A stretch of 64,000 bases of DNA from Enterococcus plantarum (GTDB lineage: Bacteria; Bacillota; Bacilli; Lactobacillales; Enterococcaceae): assembly GCF_001730295.1 (NCBI RefSeq), contig NZ_MIKA01000050.1:62001-126000 (forward strand), written 5' to 3'. Positions within the stretch are counted from its first letter, which is position 1. Each line of letters starts with the position of its first letter. A program made the translations under genes and the position numbers. Positions 17,153 through 27,078 of this stretch are shown here, one piece after another. The notes below the pieces were generated by a model. The model was not told the DNA's origin, ran no database searches, and worked only from the letters and a program-made list of their open reading frames with translations.

Positions 17153-18049
17153 ATGAAAGTAAAAAAAGCGGTTATTCCAGCAGCTGGGCTGGGAACAAGA
17201 TTTTTACCAGCAACTAAAGCGATGGCAAAGGAAATGCTTCCAATCGTAGATAAACCAACGATTCAATTTATTGTTGAAGAAGCATTGGCAGCAGGAATCG
17301 AAGATATTTTGATTGTTACTGGCAAAGCAAAGCGTCCAATTGAAGATCATTTTGATGCAAACTTCGAATTAGAGAGCAATCTTCGTGAAAAAAATAAAAC
17401 AGATCTATTAAAATTAGTGGAAGAAACAACTGATGTTAATCTTCATTTTATTCGTCAATCTCATCCAAAGGGATTAGGACATGCTGTATTACAAGCAAAA
17501 GCATTTGTTGGAAATGAACCATTTGTTGTTATGCTGGGTGATGATATCATGGAAGATAAAATCCCATTATCTAAACAATTGATGAACGATTATGATGAGA
17601 CACATGCGTCAACGATTGCTGTAATGAAGGTTCCTCATGAAGAAACATCGAAATATGGTATTATTAATCCAGAGGCAGAAGTGTCAAAAGGCTTGTATAA
17701 TGTAAATAATTTTGTTGAGAAACCAACACCAGAAGAAGCGCCTAGTGATCTAGCGATTATCGGTCGTTACTTGTTAACACCTGAAATTTTCCACGTGTTG
17801 GAATCACAAGAACCAGGAGCTGGTGGTGAAATTCAATTAACAGATGCTATTGACACTTTGAACAAGACTCAACGTGTATTTGCTAGAGAATTTACGGGCA
17901 AACGTTATGATGTAGGAGACAAGTTTGGTTTTATGAAAACAAGTATTGAATATGGATTGGTTCACCCTGAAGTGAAGGACAACTTACGTGAGTATATTAT
18001 TGAGTTGGGTGCTGAACTTGCTAAAGAAGATACTCAAAAAAAGAACTAA
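17153..18049 (+). CDS. galU: UTP-glucose-1-phosphate uridylyltransferase
   Basis: Makes UDP-glucose from UTP and glucose 1-phosphate for polysaccharide and glycolipid synthesis. Nucleotidyltransferase motif [21 protein letters not shown] (N-terminal), and [19 protein letters not shown]. Start ATG 17153 after TTAGGAGG gives 298 residues, the standard length; the longer frame from 17099 overlaps gpsA. Confidence 0.95.
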   Translation: MKVKKAVIPAAGLGTRFLPATKAMAKEMLPIVDKPTIQFIVEEALAAGIEDILIVTGKAKRPIEDHFDANFELESNLREKNKTDLLKLVEETTDVNLHFIRQSHPKGLGHAVLQAKAFVGNEPFVVMLGDDIMEDKIPLSKQLMNDYDETHASTIAVMKVPHEETSKYGIINPEAEVSKGLYNVNNFVEKPTPEEAPSDLAIIGRYLLTPEIFHVLESQEPGAGGEIQLTDAIDTLNKTQRVFAREFTGKRYDVGDKFGFMKTSIEYGLVHPEVKDNLREYIIELGAELAKEDTQKKN

Positions 18050-18084
18050 GCTAAAGTTTTTTAGGATTTTTTCATTTGAAGGAT

Positions 18085-18370
18085 GCTGGGACAGAAGCGT
18101 TTAATCCCGAGAACCACGTAGGTACTGTGCAACATCAACTCGTACTTCGTTGTGTTTTACAGCAATAAGAAGGAATTCACGAAAATTGTTTCTCAAATTT
18201 TTGTGAATTTCAGCTTATTTCCGAAGCCTTCAAATCTTAGTGCTTTAGCACTTAGAATTTGATGTGATCGAAGCGAAGCGTAGTGTAGTGATTGCTTTTG
18301 CTTCCACCGTTTATTCGTATCTGGGGTGTGAAACAAAAGTGATTTTACTTTTGTCCCACGTCCCCTTTTT
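18085..18370 (+). repeat. Dispersed intergenic repeat with several hairpins (full copy)
   Basis: The 300-plus bases after galU hold no gene. They hold a modular repeat whose parts recur at 31007, 57029 (reverse orientation) and 61300. Visible hairpins: AATTCACGAAAATT with AATTTTTGTGAATT (18174-18210), CAAATCTTAGTGC with GCACTTAGAATTTG (18231-18261), and ACAAAAGT/ACTTTTGT near the end, followed by CCCACGTCCCCTTTTT, which probably terminates galU transcription. Confidence 0.75.
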
Positions 18371-18487
18371 TATAAATTTAGCGCTGTAAATTATACTTAA
18401 GATAACAAGGTTAACTGAATAATTTGTGAAAAAGATCAGTTGGTGTTATTCTAAGAATATGGAATAACTGATGGAAGGAGCAAGAAG

Positions 18488-18925
18488 ATGACAGGTGGAG
18501 AGGTTGCAGCGATTATCGCTGCAGTAGCGTTTGCTGTATTAGTGGTATTTATTGTTTTAGTATTGATGAAAATCAGTAAGACTGTAGAGAAAGTTACTAC
18601 TACGGTTGATGAAGCAAATAAAACGATTGAGGTTGTAACGAAAGATGTTGATATTTTATCTAGGCAAGTCGAGGGACTTTTAGTGAAAAGTAATGAGTTG
18701 CTAGATGATGTTAATAAAAAAGTTGCGACGATTGACCCATTGTTCGAAGCAGTGGCAGAGTTAAGTGAAAGTGTTTCCGAATTAAACTTTTCTAGCAGAA
18801 ATTTACTTGGAAAAGTAGGGGCAGTCGGAAAGACGACAGCTAAAGCTGGTGTCGTCAGTAAAGTAGGCGGAGCGGCATTTAGAGCATTCCGTCCAAAAAA
18901 TCACCCAAAACAAGTGAAACAATAA
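18488..18925 (+). CDS. DUF948 membrane protein
   Basis: Protein of 145 residues with one N-terminal membrane helix (about 5-29) and a long helical region (KTVEKVTTTVDEANKTIEVVTKDVDIL...), ending in a basic tail. DUF948 proteins (YtxG type) are small membrane-anchored stress-associated proteins of Firmicutes. It is followed 28 bp later by a YtxH protein, the usual pairing. RBS GGAAGGAG is present. Confidence 0.85.
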   Translation: MTGGEVAAIIAAVAFAVLVVFIVLVLMKISKTVEKVTTTVDEANKTIEVVTKDVDILSRQVEGLLVKSNELLDDVNKKVATIDPLFEAVAELSESVSELNFSSRNLLGKVGAVGKTTAKAGVVSKVGGAAFRAFRPKNHPKQVKQ

Positions 18926-18953
18926 AATAATAAAAGATAATGGAGGAATAAAC

Positions 18954-19544
18954 ATGGCGAAAAAAGGCGGATTTTTTATAGGAGCAATTATTGGTGGAAC
19001 AGCAGCGGCAGTAGCAGCACTTTTGTTGGCACCAAAATCAGGTAAAGAGTTACGTGAAGATCTAGCAAATCAAGCAGATGATTTTAAAGAAAAAGCAACG
19101 GATTATACAGATTACGCTGTGCAAAAAGGTTCTGAGTTATCATCGATTGCTAAAGAAAAAGCTAGCGTGCTAGGTGAACAAGCAGGTGATTTAGCTGGAA
19201 ATGTTAAAGATAAGACAAAAGATTCATTAGACAAGGCGCAAGGCGTTTCAGATACAGTTTTAGAATCGTTCAAAAAACAAACAGATGATTTGTCTGATCG
19301 TTTTAAAAAGACAGCGCAAGATGTAAACGATCAAGTCGATGAATTAGGTGACATCGCAGAAGACGCTTCTGACGATATATTTATTGATGTTAAAGAATCA
19401 GCGCAAAAAGCTAAAGAGACTGTTTCAGAAGGTGTTGCTGAAGCAAAAGAAGCAACAAAAGATGTTCCAGAAAAAGCAGAAGAAGCAAAAAAAGATACAA
19501 AGAAGGCTGTTAAAGAAACAGTTGAAGATGTTAAAGGTAAATAA
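18954..19544 (+). CDS. YtxH domain-containing protein
   Basis: Protein of 196 residues. It has the YtxH N-terminus: a hydrophobic segment (GGFFIGAIIGGTAAAVAALLLAPKSGKELRE) followed by amphipathic, Lys/Glu/Ala-rich helix to the C-terminus, resembling LEA-type stress proteins. Forms a pair with the DUF948 gene. RBS ATGGAGG is good. A strong terminator follows. Confidence 0.87.
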   Translation: MAKKGGFFIGAIIGGTAAAVAALLLAPKSGKELREDLANQADDFKEKATDYTDYAVQKGSELSSIAKEKASVLGEQAGDLAGNVKDKTKDSLDKAQGVSDTVLESFKKQTDDLSDRFKKTAQDVNDQVDELGDIAEDASDDIFIDVKESAQKAKETVSEGVAEAKEATKDVPEKAEEAKKDTKKAVKETVEDVKGK

Positions 19545-19548
19545 CAGT

Positions 19549-19594
19549 AAAAAGCAAAGCCCGCATTCGCAGAAGGATGTGGGCTTTGCTTTTT
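19549..19594. terminator. Bidirectional terminator between ytxH-like gene and pepQ
   Basis: AAAAAGCAAAGCCCGCAT pairs with ATGTGGGCTTTGCTTTTT. It serves both converging genes. Confidence 0.88.
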
Positions 19595-19595
19595 G

Positions 19596-20696
19596 TTATT
19601 CGATGATTATTAATTCTTTTGATGTTTTTGTAAATGCTTCACAGCCATTTTTAGTCACATGTAAACAGTCTTCAATACGCACACCGACTTTTCCAGGTAT
19701 ATAAATCCCTGGTTCAATTGAGAAGCACATCCCTTCTTCAATCACCAAATCATTTCGAGTTACTAAAGAAGGGTATTCATGAACAGTAGTACCAATACCA
19801 TGACCCAAACGATGATTGAAATAGTCGCCATAGCCATAACTACTGATCACGCCACGAGCAACATCGTCTAATTCACCAGCAGTAACGCCAGGTTTAACTG
19901 CATCCATAGCCTTTAATTGTGCTTCCAATACGATTGAATAGATTTCTTTTTGGAAATCAGTTGGTTCTTTGTATGCAACTGTTCGAGTAACGTCACTGCA
20001 ATAGCCATTATAAACAACACCTAAATCAAATAAAACCAAGTCTTGCTTCGCAACAGCCGTATTTCCAGGATTACCGTGAGGACTTGCTGCGTTTTTTCCA
20101 GTTAGAACTAAAGTATCAAAGCTCATTGAACGAATACCTTGACGTTTCAGCTGATATTCGATTTCAGCGAGAATTTCTTGTTCTTTAGCCCCTTCCTTAA
20201 TGGCTTTGAAGCCAATCTCTAAAGCGACATCTGCCCAATCCCCAGCTTCCATTAGCTTCGTTACTTCAGATGGTGTTTTAAGTAATTGTAATTTTTCAAT
20301 AATTGGAGTGACACTAGCTGAAAAATCGCTATTTGAAAAATAATTAGTTAAAATATCAAAACGGCTGACCGTTAAAGAGTCTTTTTCAGTTGCAATTTTA
20401 CTTGGATTTCCATTCTTTTTGATCAATTGAGCAATTTTTTCCCAAGGGTTTTCACTATCAAGATATCCATAGACAGGATAAGACCATGAGCTTTTTTCAG
20501 CATCTTCAACTTCTAAAGCTGGGGTAAATAGAAAAGGATCATGGTTTAATGAGATAAATAAAGCTAACACTCGTTCATGAGGATCACTTTTGTAACCAGA
20601 AAAATAGGCAATATGTCCAGGATCACTAATATAAGTGAGGTCAATATTCTCGTTGGCCATCCATTTTTTTAATTCATTCATTTTTTCTTGATTCAT
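19596..20696 (-). CDS. pepQ: Xaa-Pro dipeptidase (M24 family)
   Basis: Cytoplasmic metallopeptidase that splits dipeptides with proline at the second position. N-terminal creatinase-like domain and C-terminal pita-bread domain. The metal ligands are in LVLFDLGVVYNGYCSDVTRT (two Asp), GHGIGTTVHE (His), and the two Glu of FSIEPGIY and GVRIED. 366 residues, normal. It is transcribed away from ccpA, the conserved pepQ-ccpA arrangement of lactic acid bacteria. Confidence 0.93.
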   Translation of the reverse strand: MNQEKMNELKKWMANENIDLTYISDPGHIAYFSGYKSDPHERVLALFISLNHDPFLFTPALEVEDAEKSSWSYPVYGYLDSENPWEKIAQLIKKNGNPSKIATEKDSLTVSRFDILTNYFSNSDFSASVTPIIEKLQLLKTPSEVTKLMEAGDWADVALEIGFKAIKEGAKEQEILAEIEYQLKRQGIRSMSFDTLVLTGKNAASPHGNPGNTAVAKQDLVLFDLGVVYNGYCSDVTRTVAYKEPTDFQKEIYSIVLEAQLKAMDAVKPGVTAGELDDVARGVISSYGYGDYFNHRLGHGIGTTVHEYPSLVTRNDLVIEEGMCFSIEPGIYIPGKVGVRIEDCLHVTKNGCEAFTKTSKELIIIE

Positions 20697-20815
20697 AAAT
20701 ATCCTTCTTTCTGTTAAGGCTGATTACTGTAAAACTTATCTTTATCATACCACGAAATTGTGTAAAGCGCTTTTTGAAATGTAGAGTAAATTTTCATGAA
20801 AATGGGATAAAACGG

Positions 20816-20871
20816 TTGCAATAATAAAAAAACTCTGCTATTCTTAGTGAGAAATGTAAACAGCGTTTTCA
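20816..20871 (+). promoter_or_regulatory. ccpA promoter with cre
   Basis: TTGCAA (20816-20821), 17-bp spacer, TATTCT (20839-20844). Just downstream of the expected start, 20855-20871 reads on the minus strand as TGAAAACGCTGTTTACA, matching cre at 12 of 14 core positions. A further GTAAAGCGCTTTTT lies at about 20762, nearer pepQ. Both suggest autoregulation of the pepQ-ccpA region. Confidence 0.6.
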
Positions 20872-20909
20872 GAAAATGAAAACAACTATAAATATTTAGG
20901 AGAATTAAC

Positions 20910-21911
20910 ATGGAAAAACAAACAATTACTATTTATGATGTTGCTCGTGAAGCAAATGTATCCATGGCGACTGTATCTCGTGTAGTTAACGGCAATCCCA
21001 ATGTGAAGCCAGCTACACGCAAAAAAGTGTTAGAAGTAATTGACCGCTTAGACTATCGTCCCAATGCTGTAGCTCGTGGTTTAGCTAGTAAGAAGACAAC
21101 GACTGTAGGAGTTATTATACCTGACGTGAGTAATGTCTTTTTTGCTTCATTAGCTCGAGGAATCGATGACGTTGCTACAATGTACAAATATAATATTATT
21201 TTGGCAAACTCTGACAGTAATGATCAAAAAGAAGTTAATGTATTGAATAATCTGTTGGCAAAACAAGTGGATGGAATCATCTTTATGGGACACCATATTA
21301 CAGATGAAATTCGTGGCGAGTTTTCACGTTCTAAAACACCTGTTGTTTTAGCTGGTTCAATCGATCCAGATGAACAGGTTGGTAGCGTAAATATTGATTA
21401 TACAGAAGCAACAAAAGATGCTACAAATCTATTAGCTAAAAACGGCAATAAAAAAATTGCTTTTGTTAGTGGCGCATTGATTGATCCTATCAATGGTCAA
21501 AATCGCATCAAAGGCTATAAAGATGCATTAGCTGACAATGGCTTATCTTATAATGAAGGCTTGATTTTTGAAGCTGAATATAAGTTTAAAGCAGGTATCT
21601 CTTTAGCTGAACGTATCCGCAATAGTGGCGCGACAGCAGCTTATGTGACAGATGATGAATTAGCAATTGGTTTATTGGACGGAATGATTGATGCTGGTGT
21701 GAAAGTACCAGAAGAATTCGAAATCATCACAAGCAACAACTCACTGCTTACGGAAGTTTCTCGTCCGCGTCTTTCAAGTGTGACACAACCTTTATATGAT
21801 ATCGGTGCTGTAGCAATGCGTTTGTTAACGAAATTAATGAACAAAGAAGAGATCGAAGATAAAACAGTTACCTTACCTTATGGAATGGATCAAAAAGGTT
21901 CAACTAAATAA
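20910..21911 (+). CDS. ccpA: Catabolite control protein A
   Basis: LacI-family regulator that binds cre sites with HPr-Ser-P as corepressor. The N-terminal helix-turn-helix and hinge (TIYDVAREANVSMATVSRVVNGNPNVKPATRKKVLEVIDRLDYRPNAVARGLA in shorthand, residues 5-57) is classical, followed by a periplasmic-binding-protein-like domain. 333 residues. RBS TTAGGAG. Its partner kinase gene hprK is at 13713. Confidence 0.96.
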   Translation: MEKQTITIYDVAREANVSMATVSRVVNGNPNVKPATRKKVLEVIDRLDYRPNAVARGLASKKTTTVGVIIPDVSNVFFASLARGIDDVATMYKYNIILANSDSNDQKEVNVLNNLLAKQVDGIIFMGHHITDEIRGEFSRSKTPVVLAGSIDPDEQVGSVNIDYTEATKDATNLLAKNGNKKIAFVSGALIDPINGQNRIKGYKDALADNGLSYNEGLIFEAEYKFKAGISLAERIRNSGATAAYVTDDELAIGLLDGMIDAGVKVPEEFEIITSNNSLLTEVSRPRLSSVTQPLYDIGAVAMRLLTKLMNKEEIEDKTVTLPYGMDQKGSTK

Positions 21912-21918
21912 AAATTTT

Positions 21919-21962
21919 AAACACCTAGTTAAAGGATTCTTTTTGGCTAGGTGTTTATTTAT
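21919..21962 (+). terminator. Terminator after ccpA
   Basis: AAACACCTAG (21919-21928) pairs with CTAGGTGTTT (21947-21956), followed by ATTTATT. Confidence 0.75.
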
Positions 21963-21983
21963 TATTTTAGAAAGTGAAGACGC

Positions 21984-22021
21984 AAAAATAAGTCAGCTAT
22001 TTTTTTAGCTGACTTATTTTT
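21984..22021. terminator. Bidirectional terminator between ccpA and pbp1B
   Basis: A 16-bp inverted repeat: AAAAATAAGTCAGCTA (21984-21999) with TAGCTGACTTATTTTT (22006-22021). It ends two bases before the pbp1B stop codon on the other strand. Confidence 0.85.
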
Positions 22022-22022
22022 A

Positions 22023-24458
22023 TTAGTTACTATTACCGCTTGAAGTTGGCGTAGAATTTTCTTTCTTATCATCCTCTTTCTTCTTTTCTTCTTTTTTCTC
22101 CGAAGAAGAAGGTGGTGTTGAAGAGGAAGGCGTTTTTGGTGTTGCATAGCGGCCCCAATAGGCGCTATAGTTAGCATCTGATCCACCATAGCCAAATTTA
22201 TATTGACTCTTCGGAGCACCATCTTTCGCATAGAAGGATTCGACATTTGGCCCAGGCGCAGTATAGGTTCCGCCATTATAGGTGAAAGTACCTGGTTTTT
22301 CTCCTGTGAAGCTTGAGACAGTTGATTTAATCACGTCTTTTGAAAGCGTGAATTTTTCACCAGCGCCGAATAAATCAGGTCTGACTGAATAGATTGCATT
22401 TGCCAAATTTGCTAAGTAGGCACTATTTTGATCACCACTATTTGGGCTCATTGCTGTTGGGTTATCATAACCTGTCCAAGAACCTAAGGTAATAGTCGGT
22501 GTTGAAACAACTAACCAAGCATCTTTATAGGCATCGGTTGTTCCTGTTTTACCGACCCAATCCACATTGCCAAAAGCAGGATTAAGACCATTGATCATAT
22601 TTTTGAAGGGAGTAGTTATCTTTGAATCTAAGACTGAACGCATCATATCATTCATAATAGATGCCGTCGCTTCTGAATAGACTTGAACAGGTGCATCTTT
22701 ATGTTCATAAATAACTTTTCCGCTATTATCAGTAATCTTATCGATCATATAGCCTTTTTGATATTGCCCTTTATTAGCGAGTGTTTGAAATCCATTTGTT
22801 TGAGTTAAAACAGTTGCTTCTATAGAACCTAAAGGCGCTGATTCGTAAGCCCATCCATCGTTAGCAGGGTAATTCATTTTGCTTAGATAGTTATTGTAAG
22901 CAAAATTATCATCGCCCATCTGTGCTTTCATCGCTTCATTTAGATGATAGACAGGAATATTATACGACCACTCTAATGAATGGCGAACAGTATCGAATGT
23001 GTTTGTTCCAGAATTTGTTGCATTTGTTAGCTCATCACCACTTCTGTATGACGTAGGATAATTGGCTAAGCGACTCTCTGAACCAACCATTCCCTGATCG
23101 ATAGCAGGGCCATAAACTGAAATTGGTTTAATCGTAGAACCAACTTGTCTGAGGGTGTCTAATGCATGGTTGCTTTGGCTGACATTGAAGTCACGACCCG
23201 CTACAAATCCAATGATTCTACCTGTTTTATTGTCCATCAAAACATTCCCAGTCTCGACAAGTCCAGCACCATACCCATCATCTAACATATAACCATAGGT
23301 TGCAACAGCATTTTGCATGGTATCGTATACGGTTTGATCGATTGTTGATTGAATCGTATAGCCTCTATTTTGAATTTCCTTTCGAGCTTGATCCTTGTAT
23401 TGAGAAAGTCCTAGGTCATCTAATGTTTCTTTTTTTACCCCAGCTTTTTCTATATTGATATCCATTACGACATTCGTTGCTTGTTCCAATACGGCATTAT
23501 ATAAGTAGCCTTGAGTATTTTGATTAGATTCTTGTTGTGGTTGGAAATCTTGCTTTAAGTCATAGTTTTTCGCCGCTTCATATTCTTCTTTAGTAATGGC
23601 TTTTTCACGATACATACTGAATAAAACAAAATCTTTTCGTTTCATGCCATAGGCCATATTCTCGTCATCTTTTAAAGCGCCTGTATTGCTATATGGCGTA
23701 TAGATGATCGGACTTTGTGGTAAACCTGCAATAAATGCGGCTTGGGGAAGTGTTAGATCATTGGCATTTTTACCAAATAAACCTTTCGCCGCTTCTTCAA
23801 CACCTGCAATATTTTCCCCTTTGTTATTACGACCAAAAGGAGAAACATTTAGATATGTTGTCACGATTTCATCTTTTGAAAAATACTTTTCAATACGGTA
23901 GGCAAGTAGAATCTCATTTGCTTTTCGCTTGAATGTTGTTTCATCTGTCAAGATTTGTTGTTTGACTAACTGTTGTGTTAACGTCGATCCTCCAGATGAA
24001 CCGCCTATACCTGTCGCGTCAGAAACGAGCGCTCGGATGACCGCTTTTGGAACGACTCCTTTATGTTCTTCAAAGTATTCATCCTCGGTAGAAATAATCG
24101 CCTTTTTCAAGAGTGGTGAGATGTGTTCTGAGTCAACTCTTGTTCTGACTAAATCGGATTTGATCATCGCAATATTTGTACCGTCAGCATAAGTCATTCG
24201 GGATACTTCGGAGATGTCACTAATTTCCGTTTGGAGTTCTTCTTTTGTTGGTGGTTGTGTATCTTCAACCAGAAAAGCAAAATACCCCATACCAATCCCA
24301 AGGCCTAAAGCGCCTCCTAATAATAGAACAACAACTGCAAAGACAAATAATGATTGCAGTACACGAATCACGACATTTATAGTTAAAAAAATCTTTTTCT
24401 TTTCTGGTCCTTTAGTAGAATGTTGTTCCGTTTTACGGGAATTATTCTGATTGTCCAA
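22023..24458 (-). CDS. Class A penicillin-binding protein (PBP1B/PbpF type)
   Basis: Bifunctional peptidoglycan synthase. Short cytoplasmic tail, one membrane helix (about residues 25-60), glycosyltransferase domain with EDEYFEEHKGV and GGSTLTQQLVKQ, then a transpeptidase domain with the active-site serine in STIK, the SYN motif in WSYNIP, and KTGTTDAYKDAW. The C-terminus ends in a low-complexity Ser/Pro/Lys/Glu tail of about 40 residues. I start it at TTG 24458 (811 residues), after GAGGTG with good spacing; the ATG at 24485 lies only just downstream of a TATAAT. By position beside ccpA it corresponds to E. faecalis PBP1B. Confidence 0.9.
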   Translation of the reverse strand: MDNQNNSRKTEQHSTKGPEKKKIFLTINVVIRVLQSLFVFAVVVLLLGGALGLGIGMGYFAFLVEDTQPPTKEELQTEISDISEVSRMTYADGTNIAMIKSDLVRTRVDSEHISPLLKKAIISTEDEYFEEHKGVVPKAVIRALVSDATGIGGSSGGSTLTQQLVKQQILTDETTFKRKANEILLAYRIEKYFSKDEIVTTYLNVSPFGRNNKGENIAGVEEAAKGLFGKNANDLTLPQAAFIAGLPQSPIIYTPYSNTGALKDDENMAYGMKRKDFVLFSMYREKAITKEEYEAAKNYDLKQDFQPQQESNQNTQGYLYNAVLEQATNVVMDINIEKAGVKKETLDDLGLSQYKDQARKEIQNRGYTIQSTIDQTVYDTMQNAVATYGYMLDDGYGAGLVETGNVLMDNKTGRIIGFVAGRDFNVSQSNHALDTLRQVGSTIKPISVYGPAIDQGMVGSESRLANYPTSYRSGDELTNATNSGTNTFDTVRHSLEWSYNIPVYHLNEAMKAQMGDDNFAYNNYLSKMNYPANDGWAYESAPLGSIEATVLTQTNGFQTLANKGQYQKGYMIDKITDNSGKVIYEHKDAPVQVYSEATASIMNDMMRSVLDSKITTPFKNMINGLNPAFGNVDWVGKTGTTDAYKDAWLVVSTPTITLGSWTGYDNPTAMSPNSGDQNSAYLANLANAIYSVRPDLFGAGEKFTLSKDVIKSTVSSFTGEKPGTFTYNGGTYTAPGPNVESFYAKDGAPKSQYKFGYGGSDANYSAYWGRYATPKTPSSSTPPSSSEKKEEKKKEDDKKENSTPTSSGNSN

Positions 24459-24635
24459 AAGCTTCACCTCAATATAATGATACATTCCGTGATATTATAG
24501 CAAAAAAAATCTATAATGAACAGTTGTTCAGTTATTTCTGGGTACTTAATCAAAAAACTTACTATAAATGACTGAATAACCTTAGTTTTATTTTTTTAAT
24601 CTATAAGAAAGTTTTACTTGTTTTTATAACTATTT

Positions 24636-24965
24636 TTACTTTTTAGTATTTTCTTTTAATCTAAAGAACACGATTTTTTCAATCAATTCTATTGGTAACT
24701 CCTGATCAAGAAAAAATCGAATGGCACCTTTACTTGTGGTGAATTTTGTTAGTTCATTTTTGAATGCTTCGATTGCAGTTGGAGCTGGATAAAACCTAAC
24801 ATTAGCAAAGTGAACTAAATTCCCGTTTAAATGGAAGGTGGGCATGCCATAAGACATTTTTCAGTTGCTTCTGGGATAAGTTGCTTGATAGTCGAATAGA
24901 GTAATTTTAGTTTAGCTTGGCGATTTTCTGGTGCGTTTGAGATATAGTCTTCAATAATGGGCATG
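24636..24965 (-). pseudogene. Frameshifted DUF1801 gene
   Basis: From ATG 24965 the minus strand encodes a normal DUF1801 N-terminus (MPIIEDYISNAPENRQ...PEATEK). After a run of five A (minus strand, about 24856-24861) the frame is lost; the rest (SYGMPTFHLNGNLVHFANV...) continues in another frame to 24636. One extra A would restore a protein of about 110 residues. It looks like a recent inactivation by a single base in a homopolymer, or a sequencing error. Confidence 0.75.
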
Positions 24966-25061
24966 GTATTTACCTACTTTTTTCATGGTTGATGTATTTA
25001 GTATACCATGGCGTCAGGAGTGGTGTATTCATTTTCATTCATAAAAATCAAGAAGGAAATA

Positions 25062-25368
25062 ATGGTCTATCGCGACGAAATTTTTCCAGCTCTTAATGTA
25101 GATAAAAAGGATAGCTATATCGCAGATAGTACGTTAAAATTTAATCGAATGGTTCTTTTTTATCAACCATAGAATCATTTATTGAAAATCACAAAGAAGC
25201 AAAAATCGTCTTCAATCAACTAACATTAGGATATAAAAAAGTTAGGCGAGGTATATCTATAGTGCTAGGAAATTAAAGAACGCAAAGGAAAAAAATGAAA
25301 TGATTGAGTTTTTGGGAAATGGAGTTAAATCTAAAGAATTATACCGAACAGATAGCTCTGGTAAATAA
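25062..25368 (+). pseudogene. Decayed YdeI/OmpD-associated family gene
   Basis: Starting at ATG 25062 (RBS AAGAAGG) three frames in succession encode pieces of a YdeI-type (bacteriocin-protection, OmdA) protein: MVYRDEIFPALNV... in the first, IESFIENHKEAKIVFNQL and TLGYKK in the second, and YIYSARKLKNAKEKNEMIEF to LYRTDSSGK in the third. Shifts fall at a T-run near 25155 and near 25238. Family assignment is from my recognition of the VFNQLT...GYKK...SAR pattern. Confidence 0.6.
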
Positions 25369-25394
25369 GCGTTTAAACTAAAGGGGGGCTGAAG

Positions 25395-25847
25395 ATGGAT
25401 CAAGTGCAAAATTATATAGAGAACATTGAGGCAAAATGGCAAGATGCATATTTAAGATTAGCGAATGTTATTACGGAAAATATACCTGAAGGATTTGTCT
25501 TACGTTTACAATATGGGATGCCAACTTATGTTGTTCCACTAAGTGTTTTTTCAGAAGGATATTTAGGCAGATCGGACGAACCATTACCGTTTATTAGTTT
25601 AGCTGCTCAGAAAAAGCATCTATCTTTGTATCATATGGGAATCATGGGAAATAAAGAATTGTTGGCATGGTTTCAAGAAGAATATCAAAAGGTAGTTCCA
25701 ACAAAACTAAATATGGGAAAGAGTTGTATCCGATTTACTAATCCAAACACAATTCCATATGAACTGATTGGGGAATTGATCGGAAAAATTTCAATGGAAG
25801 AATGGATTGCGAGTTATATTCATTTTACAGAAAAAAATAAGAAGTAG
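25395..25847 (+). CDS. DUF1801 domain protein
   Basis: Intact protein of 150 residues of the DUF1801 (YdhG-like) family: LRLQYGMPTYVVPLS matches the family core also seen in the broken gene at 24636, and NMGKSCIRF is the second conserved motif. The family is a small alpha/beta fold with no settled function. RBS AAGGGGGG is strong. It sits beside two decayed genes of related type. Confidence 0.8.
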   Translation: MDQVQNYIENIEAKWQDAYLRLANVITENIPEGFVLRLQYGMPTYVVPLSVFSEGYLGRSDEPLPFISLAAQKKHLSLYHMGIMGNKELLAWFQEEYQKVVPTKLNMGKSCIRFTNPNTIPYELIGELIGKISMEEWIASYIHFTEKNKK

Positions 25848-25934
25848 TTGTGCTTATTATAAGAGGCAAAAAGATTGTTTTTTCTGTTCGTTTCACGTAC
25901 TCTTTTAAAGAATGGAAAATTTAGGAGGATCATT

Positions 25935-26825
25935 ATGTTATTAGGTTCACATGTTAGCATGAGTGGGAAAAAAATGTTATTAGGTTCGGCAGAAGAAGCC
26001 GCAAGTTATAATGCAACAACATTTATGATTTATACGGGGGCACCGCAAAATACACGCCGTAAACCAATCGAAGAAATGAACATCGAAGCAGGTCAAACAT
26101 ACATGGCTGAGTACAATCTGAGCAATATTGTGGTTCATGCTCCTTATATTATTAATCTAGGAAATACAATTAAAGTAGAGAATTTTGGATTTGCGACTTC
26201 ATTTTTACGTCAAGAAATTGAACGTGCGCATGCATTAGGAGCAACGCAAATCACACTTCATCCAGGTGCTCACGTTGGAGCCGGCGTAGACGCTGGTCTG
26301 AAGCAGATTATCAAGGGACTTGATGAAGTATTATGGAAAGAGCAAATTCCGCAAATAGCACTTGAAACAATGGCAGGCAAAGGCACTGAATTGGGTCGTA
26401 CCTTTGAAGAGTTGGCAACAATCATTGAAGGTGTTAAGTTAAATGAAAAGTTATCTGTTACAATGGACACCTGTCATATCAATGATGCAGGTTACAACGT
26501 AAAAGATGATTTTGACGGAGTTTTGGAAGAATTTGATAAAATTATTGGATTAGATCGTTTGAAAGTAATCCATGTAAACGATTCAAAAAATCCGATGGGT
26601 TCTCATAAAGACCGTCATGCCAATATTGGTTTTGGAACAATTGGTTTTGATGCGTTAAATAAAGTTGTTCATCATGAAAAGTTCAAAGAATTACCTAAAA
26701 TTTTAGAAACACCTTATGTCGGAGCGGATAAAAAAACGAGCAAAGCACCATATGGCTACGAAATTGCGATGCTAAAATCACAAAAATTTGATCCTGATTT
26801 ATTGGAAAAAATTGAAGGGCAGTAG
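25935..26825 (+). CDS. nfo: Deoxyribonuclease IV (AP endonuclease)
   Basis: Zinc-dependent endonuclease that cuts DNA at abasic sites in base-excision repair. Metal-ligand motifs: GSHVSM at the start, [61 protein letters not shown] and LETPY. Start ATG 25935 follows TTAGGAGG; the longer frame from 25875 lacks a ribosome site. 296 residues, typical for Nfo. Confidence 0.95.
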   Translation: MLLGSHVSMSGKKMLLGSAEEAASYNATTFMIYTGAPQNTRRKPIEEMNIEAGQTYMAEYNLSNIVVHAPYIINLGNTIKVENFGFATSFLRQEIERAHALGATQITLHPGAHVGAGVDAGLKQIIKGLDEVLWKEQIPQIALETMAGKGTELGRTFEELATIIEGVKLNEKLSVTMDTCHINDAGYNVKDDFDGVLEEFDKIIGLDRLKVIHVNDSKNPMGSHKDRHANIGFGTIGFDALNKVVHHEKFKELPKILETPYVGADKKTSKAPYGYEIAMLKSQKFDPDLLEKIEGQ

Positions 26826-26867
26826 GCTCAATTTTACTCTTTAAAAAAAGCGAAAAAAAGCGGAAGT

Positions 26868-26918
26868 GGTCTTTTGAAAATTTCTTGTGAGGAATATGAC
26901 AAAAGACCTTTTCTTTTT
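26868..26918 (+). terminator. Terminator after nfo
   Basis: GGTCTTTTG (26868-26876) pairs with CAAAAGACC (26900-26908), then TTTTCTTTTT. Confidence 0.6.
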
Positions 26919-27078
26919 GGTCTGTTTCTAGTAAAATGATTTCTTGAGAGCAATTTGTCAAAAGAGGGATAAATCCCTCATTAAAAATAAGAAACGGTAA
27001 GTAAGATAAGAATAGTGACTGCACAACAAATCCGCAGAAGTTCTTGTCTGGCTTTTCTAATAGAAAGGAGAGTTTTAT

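Noticed and set aside
26695-27024. Minus-strand 109-residue frame over the end of nfo
   Set aside because: Shadow frame crossing a terminator; no ribosome site or recognisable family.
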